Source: Algibacillus agarilyticus
GTDB lineage: Bacteria > Pseudomonadota > Gammaproteobacteria > Enterobacterales > Alteromonadaceae
Direction of reading: 5' to 3'
Assembly (NCBI RefSeq): GCF_003286125.1
Contig: NZ_QMED01000007.1
Location: forward strand, 121,391-185,390
Length of the DNA stretch: 64,000 bases
Shown: piece after piece, positions 46,869 to 57,654 of the stretch
How the letters are laid out: each line of letters starts with the position of its first letter
How positions within the stretch are numbered: the stretch's first letter is position 1
Position numbers and translations under genes: made by a program
Notes under the pieces: generated by a model
Told to the model about the DNA's origin: nothing
The model's input: only the letters and a program-made list of their open reading frames with translations
Database searches by the model: none

Positions 46869-48986
46869 TTAGATACTAATACTATTCGGTATTTGTGAAG
46901 GTAATTGAAATGGATATTCCATTGGCCGTTTTTTATTACGCTTTCTGATTTCTATTTCGATTAAACTTAATTCTTCATGTAGATCACATAAAGGCTCCGC
47001 TAACCTGTCGTCGGCAAAATAGGATTGACGTGGGTTATCACTATAATGGCCAAACGTATCGTATTGCACGCCGGTTAATAAATATTCAAACAAAAAAGTA
47101 TACATAGAGACATCAACCGGTGGGTACCATTTAATGCAATCATTTTCGTCTTTGATTTCAGTCTCTTTAGTGGGAGCCGGGTTATAAATTGTGCCCGCGA
47201 CACTAGGCATATACGACATTAACGGGTATTGAGCATAGTTAACCGAAGCATGTTGCGGACCCGCTATATAAATGATTTGTGCAATCACTTGAATTAAGTA
47301 TTCTCGGTTAGTTATTTTGTATGGTTGATCTTCATCTCCTGTTGCCGTTAACCCATTCATGCCTTTAATACCCACCAATTTAGGTGAAACCATTTCTTTG
47401 ATCCAGCCTTGTAATTCAATATCGTTAACGACATCTTCATCTGATGTGTAGTAGGTTTCAATATAGGCTTTCACCCATTTTTGTGTTGATTGCCAAAGTA
47501 ATAAGGTATCGTCTTTAAAGGGGAAGTTCTCGATGGTGTCGACACCGCGCAATGCAAATATATTTTCAGGTGAGTTATCATCAAAACGCCATTTTTTATG
47601 TGCTTTAGAAACTAAGTCCCAGGTATCTTGAATGGCGGGGCCGACATTGGTAGCCACCACGCCACCGGGCACAATTAAGCTATGCAAAGCACTATTGTTT
47701 ATATTAATAGTGAAACGAAAATGCGGTTTTAATAACACCATTAAAGGGTGCTGTGCGGCAAATTGGCGGTTAGCGGCGACAATCATAGGGTCTATGGTTA
47801 GATGACATGAACCTAAATGAGCGACGGCTTCATGTTGAATGGCGCAGCAAACATTGACAAAATACTTAGCAATACGCCATTTTAAACCATTTTCATCATT
47901 AGCTTCTGCCGCATCAGTTGGCGTAAAAATAGGTGAGTCAGTGGCATCAAACGCTTGTGATAATTGAATGGCGATAGGCTGCATGACGCCATTCGCTAAG
48001 GGGGGATAACCCGCTGGTGCTGTTGGATTTAAATAGAATAACGCGATGGGGGCTGCTAGATAGCGCTCTTTATTATGTACGGGTATCGCTTTGGCACCTT
48101 CAAGCTGGGCATAATCTACTGCAAATAATCGATTATTTGCGATCGCACTTTCTAATGTTAACGTGTTATCGCCTGTTTCAGCTTGCAATATAGCATCGGT
48201 AATCGGCATTTTTGCTTTTAATGCGGCTAACGCAATTATTTCGCTACCCACTGGTGATGTGATTTGAACGCCTCGTAAATTGGTTGTATTAAATCCTCCG
48301 ATTTGAATATAACCAAAAAACCAATCTTGCAAACAAGGTTTATCGGTTCCTGTCATCCAATCTTGTGTTGGAATGGTCAGCATTTGCGGTAAATCGAGTG
48401 TTGCAAATAAACTTTCATAATCTTCGATTGATTTGGCTGCCAAATAATCTCGACCTTCCTTTGTGCTAACGGTGTCGTATAAGGTATCTTTTAAAAATGC
48501 AGTGCTACCTTCACGTAATGCTTCTTCGGTTACATCTTTAAAACCACTGATTATTTTTTCAATGTCACCTGGTAAATGAGCTAAATTTTCTAACGCTTTT
48601 GGTAGTTTACCAATAAACCCAATGACTTTTTTTAAGGCGTCTAGTTCGTTACCTAAGTGACGAAAATCAACACCATTAGATAATTCTTCAGCGGCTTCTT
48701 TTAATTCATTGAGTACATTTATTGATAAATCATCGGCAATTTCTTTGGCGATGATTTCCTTCACTACGGCTATAAAGTTTTTGGCAATTCGTTGTGCAAC
48801 GGGTAAAACTTTGGCGTAGTAGTCAATAGTAAATTCTTGTTCTTTAGGTAAATCAGCTGATAGTGGCACATCGTCGATATAAGAGGTCATGTAATTATAG
48901 TTGGTTCGGTTTAATGATATATCGAATTGGCGTGATGCTTGTTGTTCAGGTGTATCATGTTGCGGAAGCGTCGGGATTGTACTCAT
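46869..48986 (-). CDS. Bacterial lipoxygenase
   Basis: 705 residues. All five expected iron ligands of a lipoxygenase are visible: His385 and His390 (HEAVAH, the H-x4-H helix), His579 and Asn583 (QHASVN, H-x3-N), and the C-terminal Ile705 (NSISI). Spacing parallels Pseudomonas aeruginosa LoxA. Further conserved pieces are 'GSCHLTIDPMIVAANRQ', 'PLMVLLKPHFRFT' and 'WKWYPPVDVSM'-like text near 636. It inserts O2 into polyunsaturated fatty acids to give hydroperoxides. No PLAT domain and no signal peptide are seen, unlike LoxA, so it seems cytoplasmic. The start at 48986 has AAGGAT upstream at good spacing; a frame extension to 49013 is unlikely. It is divergent from a giant hybrid kinase. Confidence 0.93.
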   Translation of the reverse strand: MSTIPTLPQHDTPEQQASRQFDISLNRTNYNYMTSYIDDVPLSADLPKEQEFTIDYYAKVLPVAQRIAKNFIAVVKEIIAKEIADDLSINVLNELKEAAEELSNGVDFRHLGNELDALKKVIGFIGKLPKALENLAHLPGDIEKIISGFKDVTEEALREGSTAFLKDTLYDTVSTKEGRDYLAAKSIEDYESLFATLDLPQMLTIPTQDWMTGTDKPCLQDWFFGYIQIGGFNTTNLRGVQITSPVGSEIIALAALKAKMPITDAILQAETGDNTLTLESAIANNRLFAVDYAQLEGAKAIPVHNKERYLAAPIALFYLNPTAPAGYPPLANGVMQPIAIQLSQAFDATDSPIFTPTDAAEANDENGLKWRIAKYFVNVCCAIQHEAVAHLGSCHLTIDPMIVAANRQFAAQHPLMVLLKPHFRFTININNSALHSLIVPGGVVATNVGPAIQDTWDLVSKAHKKWRFDDNSPENIFALRGVDTIENFPFKDDTLLLWQSTQKWVKAYIETYYTSDEDVVNDIELQGWIKEMVSPKLVGIKGMNGLTATGDEDQPYKITNREYLIQVIAQIIYIAGPQHASVNYAQYPLMSYMPSVAGTIYNPAPTKETEIKDENDCIKWYPPVDVSMYTFLFEYLLTGVQYDTFGHYSDNPRQSYFADDRLAEPLCDLHEELSLIEIEIRKRNKKRPMEYPFQLPSQIPNSISI

Positions 48987-49332
48987 GAATTTATCCTTTT
49001 TTATTGTTATCAATTAATGACTTATTAAATTTAATGTTAGCGATATTATCTTGTTAAGTTGTTATTAATCTTTTTTGAAATAAGAAAACCACTGGCTTTT
49101 TATGTTTTATAAAACAGTAATATCAATTTTTAGCCTTGTTCGGACTAAAAAACAAGGTAACGCTTTATTTTTAATAATAAATTAGTTAACAATAGGGTAA
49201 AAATAAGGCATAAAAATTAGTGTTATTTGTAAATTCGTTAATAATTAAAACCAAAGAATGATCGAGTTATATACTATAACGTCTTTTTTCAGTTTTTTTA
49301 CGTTAAGTTAAGGCAAACCAAGGTTGTAAATT
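48987..49332. other. Divergent regulatory region, lipoxygenase/hybrid kinase
   Basis: 346 bp, AT-rich, no ORF. It contains the dyad CCTTGTT (49134-49140)/AACAAGG (49151-49157), extended to 8 bp by a G-U pair, and a perfect small palindrome GTTATA-tac-TATAAC (49266-49280) that includes the -10-like TATACT. The AAGG ribosome-binding site of the kinase lies just before 49333. These may be regulator sites in a shared control region. Confidence 0.5.
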
Positions 49333-52300
49333 ATGAAAATAGGTTCTTATTCGGTGACGGATATTCGTCATGTAAATGGAAATGTGTCGTTAGCCAATGC
49401 GCGACGAGAAAATGGAAAACCTGTTATTATCAAGTACATAAACCATGAGCATCCTAGCCTAGAAATGACGGCGCGTTGGAAACATGAACTTGAAATAATT
49501 CAACTCTTGTCGACGACATACGCGGTTCGTATGGTCGATCTTATTGCCACAAACACTATTTTAGCTGTTGTATATCAACCGCATTCGGCAACAACGCTGC
49601 AAGATTTAATTAATAAAAATCAGTTAACATTAATTGATAAAATAAGCATTGCTTGTAATTTAGTCACGGCTGTGAGCGATTTGCACAGCCGAGATGTTGT
49701 TCACCGTAACTTAACGCCAGACAATATATGGGTTAATTTAACCGATCACAAAGTTCAGTTATCAGAGTTTGAATTATCGACACAATTAAAAACGGAATAT
49801 CCATCAGATAACAATATATCACTTTGGAATTCGCTTGCTTATATGTCACCAGAGCTGACCGGGCGTACTCGTTTAAATGTCGATTACCGTGCTGATTTTT
49901 ATAGTTTAGGTGCCGTTTTATATTATTTATTTTTAGGTCAAAAACCCTTTTTAGTTTCAGAAGCCATGGCATTGATCCATGCACATATCGCGACTACACC
50001 TAATGCACTTGCCATCCTTGATCCGAATATTCCACTGGTATTATCTAACATTGTACAAAAACTGTTAGCAAAAAGCCCTGATGAACGTTACCAAAGTAGC
50101 TATGGTATTTTAGAAGATCTTAAAAGTTGTAATTTGCAATTGGTGCAACAAGGCAGTGTTAATGATTTTGCTATTGCACAGCAAGATTTGCCAGAGCAAT
50201 TTTGTTTGCCACAAAAGCTATATGGACGTGAAGCTGCTCTCGATTGTTTACTCGCCGCTTTTGATCGTGCGAGTCGTGGTAAAGCCCAATTATTGGCAGT
50301 TGCTGGCTATTCGGGTATTGGTAAAACGGCATTGGTTAATGAATTACATAAACCGGTATTAGCCAGAAGAGGTTTATTTGTTAAAGGTAAGTGCGACCAA
50401 TATAACCGTAATCAACCTTATACCGCACTTGTGCAAGCATTCGATCCACTTATGCGACTGTTTTTATCTGAATCACCTGCTAAAAAAGCCTATTGGAAAA
50501 CCACGTTGATTAAAACGCTGGGTGATAATGCCGGCGTGATCACACAGATAATCCCAACGTTAAAAGAGTTAATCGGTGAGCCTAAAGAATTAACACCTTT
50601 ACCGCCGGCAGAAAGCGAAAATCGATTTTTATTAACCTTCGCTAAATTTATTAACGTGCTTTCTTCCGGAGATGCATGCTTAGTTATTTTTGTGGATGAT
50701 TTGCAGTGGGCTGATTTGCCCACATTAAAATTATTAGAGCATCAGCTCGTAAATGAAAGTGAATCTAATCTACTCATTGTGGGCGCGTATCGTGATAATG
50801 AAGTGGGGAGCATGCATCCACTCATTTCAATGTTGAATTCAGTGGAACAGCAAGCAGCACAATTTGAAAGGCTGATATTGTCCCATTTGTCCTTACAAAA
50901 TATTAAGCAACTCATACATGATGCGTTTAAAACGGATGCAGGCAGTAACACGCAATTAGCGAAATTATGCATCGAAAAAACAGGTGGCAATCCTTTCTTT
51001 TTAAATCAGTTTTTACATACTTTACATGAAGATAAGCTTATTCATTTTAATCGCCATTATGGTTTGTGGCAGTGGGAATTAAACAAGATACGCATCTGTA
51101 ATACGACCGATAACGTTGTTGATTTAATGGTGAGTAAATTACAAAAGTTACCCGCGAGCACACAGCATTTATTATCTGTAGCGGCTCATTTGGGCAACCG
51201 TTTTGATATGGCGTTATTGATCACGATAACCGATCAAAAGGCGCATCGTTTAGCTAACGATTTATGGCCTGCATTGCAAGTCGGTTTGATTGTCCCGATT
51301 GATGAAGATTATAAATACAATCAATCACCTGATGTTATACAACATGCCAAATATCGTTTTTTACACGATAGGGTACAACAAGCTTCTTACACCCTAACTC
51401 ATGATAACGACCGAGCTCAATTACAGTTAAACATGGGGCGACAGTTATTAACTTATTGCGAAAATGATATTGTTCTTGATCGTTTATTATTTATCGTTTT
51501 AGAGCAATTTAGTAAATCGCTAAGTTTAATCACCGATGAAAAAGAAAAGCAAAAATTAATTGCGTTATATGTGCGAGGGGCATTAAAAGCGAAGTTATCT
51601 TCAGCATATGCGATGGCATGTCGGTTGCTTAAAACGGGAAAAACATTACTTTCTGCTCATTCATGGATTTCGATCCCTAAAAATACGTTAATGCTTTATC
51701 GAGAATTGGCTGAGTGTTCATATTTATCAGGCGATTATGATGAAGCTGATAAAGTCTATGAACTTGCTATTCCGCAAGCGCCCAATCTAATGGCCAAAGC
51801 GGCTCTTATTCAAACACAAGTTGAACAATATCAAATTCAAATGCGGTTTATGGAAGCGATCGATATTGCACTTTCTGCATTAACGTTATTTGATATTAAA
51901 CTGCCTCAAAATGAAGAAGAAGCTAAAGAACAAGTCATCTCGTTATTTGAGCAAACTGAAAATTTGCTTGCTCAGTATGATGAAGCAGCCTTATTAGCGT
52001 TACCTGAAATAGCGGATGAAGCGATCGCACAACAAATTAAACTGTATGATGCATTAATCACGCCTTTGTATTTAACCGGTCAGCAATATCGTTATTGTTT
52101 TGTTGCCAATAACATGGTCCAACTCTCGTTAACACATGGCCAATGTGATTTAACGGCCATTGCCTTTCGTTCTTATATGGTTTGTCGAGCTCGGATGTTG
52201 AGGCCATATCGTGACTGTTATCAAACAGGACTCTTGGCCACTAAATTTGCTAATGCGCGTGGTAATCGCTACCACGTTTGTGGTGTTTATCAAGTTTTTT

Positions 52301-55300
52301 CAACTGGGTATCAAGTCTGGTGTGAGCCCATTGAAAATTCATTTGGGCATTTACAACGTAACATTGATTGGGGGGCAGAAGGGATCAATTTAGTCTACGC
52401 CGGTTATTCAGTGATCACGTTAGCCATTGCAAAAATCATAAAAGGCTGCAATTTAAATGAAGTGGAAACACAAATTCGTCGGGGTTTAGAGTTCATCACA
52501 CTCTCTCATCAACCTATGGCTGCACAATACGTCTATGTTTCTTCTTTGCAGCCCGTATTAGCCTTGATGGGCAAAACGTACTCGGCCATGAATTGTGATG
52601 ATGCTGAGGTTTCAGTTGGTGATATATTAAATCAAGATTACGCGACACCATCGATGGAACTGGCATTGCACACCCACGCAATGATCCGCAACGCCTATTT
52701 GTTTGATGATGAAGCGGCGCAAGTTAAATTTGCCGCTAACTTGCCGCTGGTTGATGCATTTATGCCTGATAGTTCATTGACGATAGAAGCTAATTTTTAT
52801 GGTGCATTAACGTATTTGCGTTTTGCGATAAGGCAACCCGATGAATCGCTGCATTATGTAAACTTAGCGAATGATTTATTAAGTAAGTTTACACTTTGGG
52901 AAAACGACTGCCCAGAAAATTTCTCTCATAAAGCATTGTTGCTTAAAGCTGAACTTGCAGTTGTGCAAGGTGAAAATGAAAGCGCAATGGCTAATTATGC
53001 TCAAGCTATTGAACGCGCTAAGCAAGATGATTATTTGGCTTGCGAAGCGTTAGCTAACGAACGTTATGCTTATTTTTTGCAATCGATTAATCAAACCCAA
53101 GCCGCGGTTTATTTTATACAAGAAGCTTATTATCTCTATCACCGCTGGGGGGCGATTGCTAAAACTGAGCATATCGTTGAAAATTGGCCCAATATTCGCT
53201 TTTCTACCCGTACCGAAATTCAACAATCTGATCACCTGATTGATCTTTCAACGGTGCTTAAAGTCAATCATATTATATCGAGTGAGATCCAACTCGAAAA
53301 TTTATTAATTAAGCTAATGGGGTTGTTATTACAAAATGCAGGTGCCGACAGAGGGGGCTTAGTAACGGTTGAAGATGAAAGTTTATACTTACATGCATTG
53401 GGTAACATTGAACAAATTAATACGCTAGATGCATTGCCACTAGAAGAAGATGATGCCGAGGCATTGTTACCCCATAGTGTGATCCGCATGGTACATGTGT
53501 CACACCAACTCTGCTCTTACAACCGACCCGCGCAAGCCGCTGAATTTTGTCAAGACCCGTATTTTATATACAATCAGCCGTTGTCTATCACCTGCTTGCC
53601 GGTGATCAACCAAGGAAAAATGGTTGCCATTGTTTATTTAGAAAACCAGTTAATCGAAGATGCGTTTAGTGATGAGCACATCGCGATGCTTGAAACGATT
53701 GCAGCACAAGCTTCGGTGTCATTGTCTAATGCCTTATTATACGACACGATGGAAAAACGGGTAGAGCGACGTACTGCCGAATTAGTACAGGCTAAAAAAG
53801 CGGCAGAAGATGCGACTGAAGCTAAATCTAATTTTTTAGCTAAAATGAGTCACGAAATTAGAACACCGATGAATGCAGTTATCGGATTTAGTCGTTTAAC
53901 GCAACGCACTAATTTGAATATTGAGCAACGTGATTACGTTGATAAAATTTTAGATTCGTCTCAGTCATTGCTGATGCTCATTAACGATATTTTAGATTTC
54001 TCTAAAATTGAAGCAGGCAAGATGACCATAGAGCAAGTGCCTTTTGATATCGACAAAGTCATACAGCGCGCTGTGGCGGGTTGCATTGTTAAATCATCAG
54101 AAAAAGGCATTGAACTGATCACCTACATTGAGCCGGGTTTACCCAGTGTGGTATTAGGTGATCCGTTGCGTTTACAACAAATAATTACCAACTTAACCAG
54201 TAACGCAGTTAAATTTACCGACGAAGGTACCATTGCGATAGAAGTTAAAAAACTGAATGTTTCTGAAGGGTTAAAACTGCAATTTAGTATTAAAGATTCA
54301 GGTATTGGTATGACACGTGAGCAACAAGCGCGTTTATTTCAATCTTTCAGTCAAGCTGATGAATCGATTACCCGTAAATATGGTGGCACGGGGTTAGGTT
54401 TAACTATCTGTAAGCAATTAACTGAATTAATGGGTGGTGAAATAGCCGTAACGAGCCAATATGGTAAAGGCTCTACGTTTAGTTTTAGTATTATGGTTGA
54501 GTCTGCCATTAAAACGCCTATTCCTGAACCCGCTGCATTGTCTGAGCTTGCCTCATTGAATATCTTGGTGGTTGATGATATCGAGCTATCGCGTCGTGTT
54601 TTGTTAGATGCTCTTCATTCGGTAGGTGTGCAGGCACAAAGTGCACAAAGTGGCCAAGAGGCGATTGCCGTATTGCGCGACGCTAAGCAAAAAGGCGCAC
54701 CTTATGATTTGGTTATTATGGATTGGCGTATGCCGGACCTCGATGGCATTGAAGCGTCTCGGTTAATTAGTGCTGAATTACAATCGGCGATGCCTAAAAT
54801 ATTAATGGTGTCGGCTTATGATAAAGATGAAGCTAAACGCCAAGCGCATGATGTGGATATTTCATATTTTATTGAAAAACCTATTGAAAAAACGCAGTTA
54901 ATCGACTGCTTGTTAACGATGGTTAACGGCGCACAAATAAATGAACCTGTTCATAAAAAATTAGACAGCATACCTAATTTAAGTCATTGCCAAATACTAT
55001 TAGTTGAAGATAACAAATTGAATCAACAAGTCGCGCTTGGTTTTTTACAAGATACCCACGCGAAAGTCGATGTGGCCGATAACGGTGAAATCGCGGTAAA
55101 AATGTTGCAAGTAAAAAGTTATGACTTGGTGTTTATGGATATTCAAATGCCTGAAATGGACGGTCTAACCGCGACTCGTGTCGTCAGAAATGCCTTTCAT
55201 ATCCAAACGCCTATTATTGCAATGACGGCACACGCAATGGAAAGTGATATAGAAAAAAGCATTAATGCCGGCATGAATGCCCATCTTGCCAAACCTATCG

Positions 55301-56010
55301 AACCTGAGATGCTCTATAACGTGTTGCGTGAGCATTTAAACGTGACAGAATTTGCTGAAATAGAAAACTCTGTGCTTGATATCACAGCAGAGCAAAGTTT
55401 AGTCAGCTCTTTAGCTGATATTAGAGGCATCGATGTTAATAAAGCATTGAAGACAATGGGAGGCAAAGAAAAATTATATGAAGGGCTTGTGCGTAATTTT
55501 GCCAGTTCCTATCAAGATATCGCGCAGCGGGTTAATGAAATAGACTACCTGGCAGATAAAGACGCTTTATTTAGACTGGCTCATTCGCTTAAATCAAGTG
55601 CGAGCTATGTCGGTGCTTATGAGCTCGCTAAATTGTCGGCCCAGCTTGAAATTGCGGTTAAGAACGATGATGACATTGCGATTTTGAGTCCAGCGTTAAT
55701 TAAGCAAACTGAAGGTATTGTTGAAGCGCTGCAAGCACGTATAAACCTGCATCAAGCGGTAAATAGGGTTGAGAAAGAGGTGGATATAAAGGCGATTTCA
55801 GAGCTTATAAATAAACTATCGCCTTTACTTATGCATTTTGATGCGATGGCAGAAGATGCTGCCGAGCAGTTGCATATCGCCTGCACCGGAACTGAGTTTG
55901 AGTCGTTAGCACGAACTTTATATCAATATGCTGCTGATTTAGAGTTTGATCAAGCGCAAACACAACTTCAGCAACTTGAGCAAGAGATTAGACTTAAAGC
56001 GACTTCCTGA
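49333..56010 (+). CDS. Giant hybrid sensor kinase: kinase-like + AAA ATPase + TPR + GAF + HK + REC-REC + HPt
   Basis: 2225 residues. Residues 1-265 are a serine/threonine-kinase fold with Lys34 (VIIK) and '[10 protein letters not shown]', but the HRD motif reads HRN (Asn126) and DFG reads EFE (145-147). About 295-650: AAA/STAND ATPase with Walker A GYSGIGKT (about 325-332) and Walker [13 protein letters not shown] (about 450-461). About 680-1280: helical TPR-like region. About 1300-1470: GAF domain. Coiled coil, then histidine kinase with His1507 ([12 protein letters not shown]) and the N/G boxes of the ATPase domain ('NLTSNAVKF', '[11 protein letters not shown]'). REC1 Asp1797, REC2 Asp1936, HPt His2084 ([14 protein letters not shown]). 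The phosphorelay is complete in one chain, without a DNA-binding output. No signal peptide or membrane helix was noticed. The STK-AAA-GAF-HK plan is known in cyanobacteria and proteobacteria. Divergent from lipoxygenase. Confidence 0.92.
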   Translation: MKIGSYSVTDIRHVNGNVSLANARRENGKPVIIKYINHEHPSLEMTARWKHELEIIQLLSTTYAVRMVDLIATNTILAVVYQPHSATTLQDLINKNQLTLIDKISIACNLVTAVSDLHSRDVVHRNLTPDNIWVNLTDHKVQLSEFELSTQLKTEYPSDNNISLWNSLAYMSPELTGRTRLNVDYRADFYSLGAVLYYLFLGQKPFLVSEAMALIHAHIATTPNALAILDPNIPLVLSNIVQKLLAKSPDERYQSSYGILEDLKSCNLQLVQQGSVNDFAIAQQDLPEQFCLPQKLYGREAALDCLLAAFDRASRGKAQLLAVAGYSGIGKTALVNELHKPVLARRGLFVKGKCDQYNRNQPYTALVQAFDPLMRLFLSESPAKKAYWKTTLIKTLGDNAGVITQIIPTLKELIGEPKELTPLPPAESENRFLLTFAKFINVLSSGDACLVIFVDDLQWADLPTLKLLEHQLVNESESNLLIVGAYRDNEVGSMHPLISMLNSVEQQAAQFERLILSHLSLQNIKQLIHDAFKTDAGSNTQLAKLCIEKTGGNPFFLNQFLHTLHEDKLIHFNRHYGLWQWELNKIRICNTTDNVVDLMVSKLQKLPASTQHLLSVAAHLGNRFDMALLITITDQKAHRLANDLWPALQVGLIVPIDEDYKYNQSPDVIQHAKYRFLHDRVQQASYTLTHDNDRAQLQLNMGRQLLTYCENDIVLDRLLFIVLEQFSKSLSLITDEKEKQKLIALYVRGALKAKLSSAYAMACRLLKTGKTLLSAHSWISIPKNTLMLYRELAECSYLSGDYDEADKVYELAIPQAPNLMAKAALIQTQVEQYQIQMRFMEAIDIALSALTLFDIKLPQNEEEAKEQVISLFEQTENLLAQYDEAALLALPEIADEAIAQQIKLYDALITPLYLTGQQYRYCFVANNMVQLSLTHGQCDLTAIAFRSYMVCRARMLRPYRDCYQTGLLATKFANARGNRYHVCGVYQVFSTGYQVWCEPIENSFGHLQRNIDWGAEGINLVYAGYSVITLAIAKIIKGCNLNEVETQIRRGLEFITLSHQPMAAQYVYVSSLQPVLALMGKTYSAMNCDDAEVSVGDILNQDYATPSMELALHTHAMIRNAYLFDDEAAQVKFAANLPLVDAFMPDSSLTIEANFYGALTYLRFAIRQPDESLHYVNLANDLLSKFTLWENDCPENFSHKALLLKAELAVVQGENESAMANYAQAIERAKQDDYLACEALANERYAYFLQSINQTQAAVYFIQEAYYLYHRWGAIAKTEHIVENWPNIRFSTRTEIQQSDHLIDLSTVLKVNHIISSEIQLENLLIKLMGLLLQNAGADRGGLVTVEDESLYLHALGNIEQINTLDALPLEEDDAEALLPHSVIRMVHVSHQLCSYNRPAQAAEFCQDPYFIYNQPLSITCLPVINQGKMVAIVYLENQLIEDAFSDEHIAMLETIAAQASVSLSNALLYDTMEKRVERRTAELVQAKKAAEDATEAKSNFLAKMSHEIRTPMNAVIGFSRLTQRTNLNIEQRDYVDKILDSSQSLLMLINDILDFSKIEAGKMTIEQVPFDIDKVIQRAVAGCIVKSSEKGIELITYIEPGLPSVVLGDPLRLQQIITNLTSNAVKFTDEGTIAIEVKKLNVSEGLKLQFSIKDSGIGMTREQQARLFQSFSQADESITRKYGGTGLGLTICKQLTELMGGEIAVTSQYGKGSTFSFSIMVESAIKTPIPEPAALSELASLNILVVDDIELSRRVLLDALHSVGVQAQSAQSGQEAIAVLRDAKQKGAPYDLVIMDWRMPDLDGIEASRLISAELQSAMPKILMVSAYDKDEAKRQAHDVDISYFIEKPIEKTQLIDCLLTMVNGAQINEPVHKKLDSIPNLSHCQILLVEDNKLNQQVALGFLQDTHAKVDVADNGEIAVKMLQVKSYDLVFMDIQMPEMDGLTATRVVRNAFHIQTPIIAMTAHAMESDIEKSINAGMNAHLAKPIEPEMLYNVLREHLNVTEFAEIENSVLDITAEQSLVSSLADIRGIDVNKALKTMGGKEKLYEGLVRNFASSYQDIAQRVNEIDYLADKDALFRLAHSLKSSASYVGAYELAKLSAQLEIAVKNDDDIAILSPALIKQTEGIVEALQARINLHQAVNRVEKEVDIKAISELINKLSPLLMHFDAMAEDAAEQLHIACTGTEFESLARTLYQYAADLEFDQAQTQLQQLEQEIRLKATS

Positions 56011-56205
56011 TCATACGTTTAGATATTCATTTAATTCAAAGGTACATCACAGCGACTGATTTGGTGTCAGACTCAATGTGAAGCTCTGTACGGCTGCACT
56101 TGTTTTATTGGAAAAGAAGATAGATCTTGTGCGCTTTTTTGAATGAGTCAATCCAGTCTCTTAACCTTTCCCCGGTTGAAATATTCAAAATATCAAATTT
56201 TAGGC

Positions 56206-56318
56206 AAAAAAAAGCCCAGTTTATAAAAACTGGGCAACAAATGTCTTATAGACACTCAAGCACTAAATAAGGTACTCAAAAACAACAATTTCAAAGGGGA
56301 CTTGGATAACCAAATCGT
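56206..56318 (-). ncRNA. Candidate trans-acting small RNA with intrinsic terminator
   Basis: Read on the minus strand: a -10 TATAAT (56325-56330) and -35 TTGCTT (56347-56352) with a 16-bp spacer predict a start near 56318. A small 5' hairpin follows (TTGG/CCAA, 56302-56313), then an unpaired pyrimidine-rich part containing TCCCCTTT, a second hairpin (TGTCT/AGACA, 56242-56254), and a terminator with a perfect 9-bp stem (56214-56222 with 56227-56235) and a run of eight U (56206-56213). No ORF is present on that strand. No family was recognised. The TCCCCTTT tract is complementary to AAAGGGGA-type Shine-Dalgarno sequences. Confidence 0.65.
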
Positions 56319-56324
56319 GCAAGC

Positions 56325-56352
56325 ATTATATCTCTATTTTGTAATTAAGCAA
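56325..56352 (-). promoter_or_regulatory. Sigma-70-type promoter for the candidate small RNA
   Basis: On the minus strand, TTGCTT (56352-56347), 16 bp, then TATAAT (56330-56325). The -10 is perfect and the -35 matches four of six. There is no protein gene on this strand downstream of it before the terminator. Confidence 0.6.
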
Positions 56353-56574
56353 CATAAATATGAGTTTAGAGCTAATAAAATACCATAAATCACGTATTTA
56401 ACCCTTTATTAACACCATATTTACAAGTTTAGTTGTAATTTAATTACAGAATGTTGTTTAAGTGTATTAAATTAACGAACTGTTAACGTTGTCGTTGCAT
56501 CAGCTTGATAATTGTTGGTTGTCGCTCTAGACTATGCGCATATTTATACAGTGAAACATAGGTTTCTTTTAACA

Positions 56575-57621
56575 ATGCGCGTATCTGATTTTCATTTTGA
56601 CTTGCCTGACGACTTAATAGCCCGATATCCAACCCCAAATCGCACCGATTCTAAATTACTGACGCTCGATGGAACGTCTGGTCAAATTAACCATAAACAG
56701 TTTACTGATATGCTCGATTTGGTTAATGAAAATGATTTGTTGGTTTTCAATAACACCAAAGTCATCCCTGCGCGTTTGTTAGGGCAAAAAGTAACGGGCG
56801 GCAAAATTGAAGTCTTGATTGAACGAGTGTTAGATGATCAACATATATTGGCACATGTTAGAGCAAACAAAGCATTAAAGCCGGGTAATGAAGTTATTCT
56901 TGAAAACGCGATAAACGCTGAAATGGTTGATCGCCAAGGGGATTTGTTTCGCTTAAAAGTCACAAATGATGAACCGATTTTTGATTTGCTTGAACGTTAT
57001 GGTCATATGCCTTTACCGCCTTATATCGATAGACCTGATGAAGGCAGTGATAAAGAGCGTTATCAAACGGTTTATGGCACAGAAAAAGGCGCGGTGGCAG
57101 CCCCGACAGCGGGTTTGCACTTTGATGAAACCCTGCTAAAAAAATTGAATGACAAAGGTGTTAAAACGGCTTTTGTAACCTTGCATGTTGGTGCGGGTAC
57201 GTTTCAATCGGTCAGAGTTGATGATATCACCGAGCATAATATGCATTCTGAATTTGCCATCGTGTCGCAAGATGTTGTTGATGCTATTAAGCAAACTAAA
57301 GCTCAGGGTGGTCGCGTTATTGCCGTGGGTACAACATCGGTGCGTAGTCTAGAAAGCGCAGCACAAGCTGCACAATCATCAAATGCTGATGCTTTGATTG
57401 ATACCTTTCAGCAAGACACTCAAATCTTTATTTACCCAGGTTACGAATTTAAAGTGATTGATGCCATGTTCACTAACTTCCATTTACCTGAATCAACATT
57501 GATCATGTTGGTTTCGGCATTTGCGGGTAAAACGAATATTTTAAAAGCCTACAATGAAGCGATCGCTCATCAATATCGTTTCTTTAGTTATGGTGATTCA
57601 ATGTTTTTAACCAAAAAATAA
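56575..57621 (+). CDS. queA: S-adenosylmethionine:tRNA ribosyltransferase-isomerase
   Basis: 348 residues; transfers and isomerises the ribose of SAM onto preQ1-modified tRNA to give epoxyqueuosine. The N-terminus [19 protein letters not shown] is canonical for QueA, which fixes the start at 56575. Other conserved parts are '[18 protein letters not shown]', '[18 protein letters not shown]', '[14 protein letters not shown]', '[24 protein letters not shown]' and '[19 protein letters not shown]'. The usual neighbour tgt is absent; a TraB/GumN gene follows 33 bp later. Confidence 0.98.
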   Translation: MRVSDFHFDLPDDLIARYPTPNRTDSKLLTLDGTSGQINHKQFTDMLDLVNENDLLVFNNTKVIPARLLGQKVTGGKIEVLIERVLDDQHILAHVRANKALKPGNEVILENAINAEMVDRQGDLFRLKVTNDEPIFDLLERYGHMPLPPYIDRPDEGSDKERYQTVYGTEKGAVAAPTAGLHFDETLLKKLNDKGVKTAFVTLHVGAGTFQSVRVDDITEHNMHSEFAIVSQDVVDAIKQTKAQGGRVIAVGTTSVRSLESAAQAAQSSNADALIDTFQQDTQIFIYPGYEFKVIDAMFTNFHLPESTLIMLVSAFAGKTNILKAYNEAIAHQYRFFSYGDSMFLTKK

Positions 57622-57654
57622 ACGGCTATAAAGCCCTCTAAAGGAATAATAAAA

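Larger units (their letters stand above)
56011..56574. other. Intergenic region upstream of queA
   Basis: 564 bp. 56011-56205 shows nothing recognised. 56206-56352 holds the candidate minus-strand small RNA and its promoter. 56353-56574 is AT-rich and should hold the queA promoter; no clear hexamer pair was chosen. No preQ1-type riboswitch was recognised ahead of queA. An open frame starting at 56512 is an N-terminal extension of QueA that the family does not have. Confidence 0.6.

Noticed and set aside
48987-49013. Longer lipoxygenase start at 49013
   Set aside because: The ATG at 48986 has an AAGGAT at good spacing, while the extension would place the RBS inside the gene.
56353-56574. preQ1 riboswitch ahead of queA
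   Set aside because: No preQ1 aptamer-like hairpin with an A-rich tail was recognised; the region is plain AT-rich DNA.
56512-56574. Longer QueA start at 56512
   Set aside because: The extension is not part of the family; MRVSDFHF at 56575 is the canonical QueA N-terminus.
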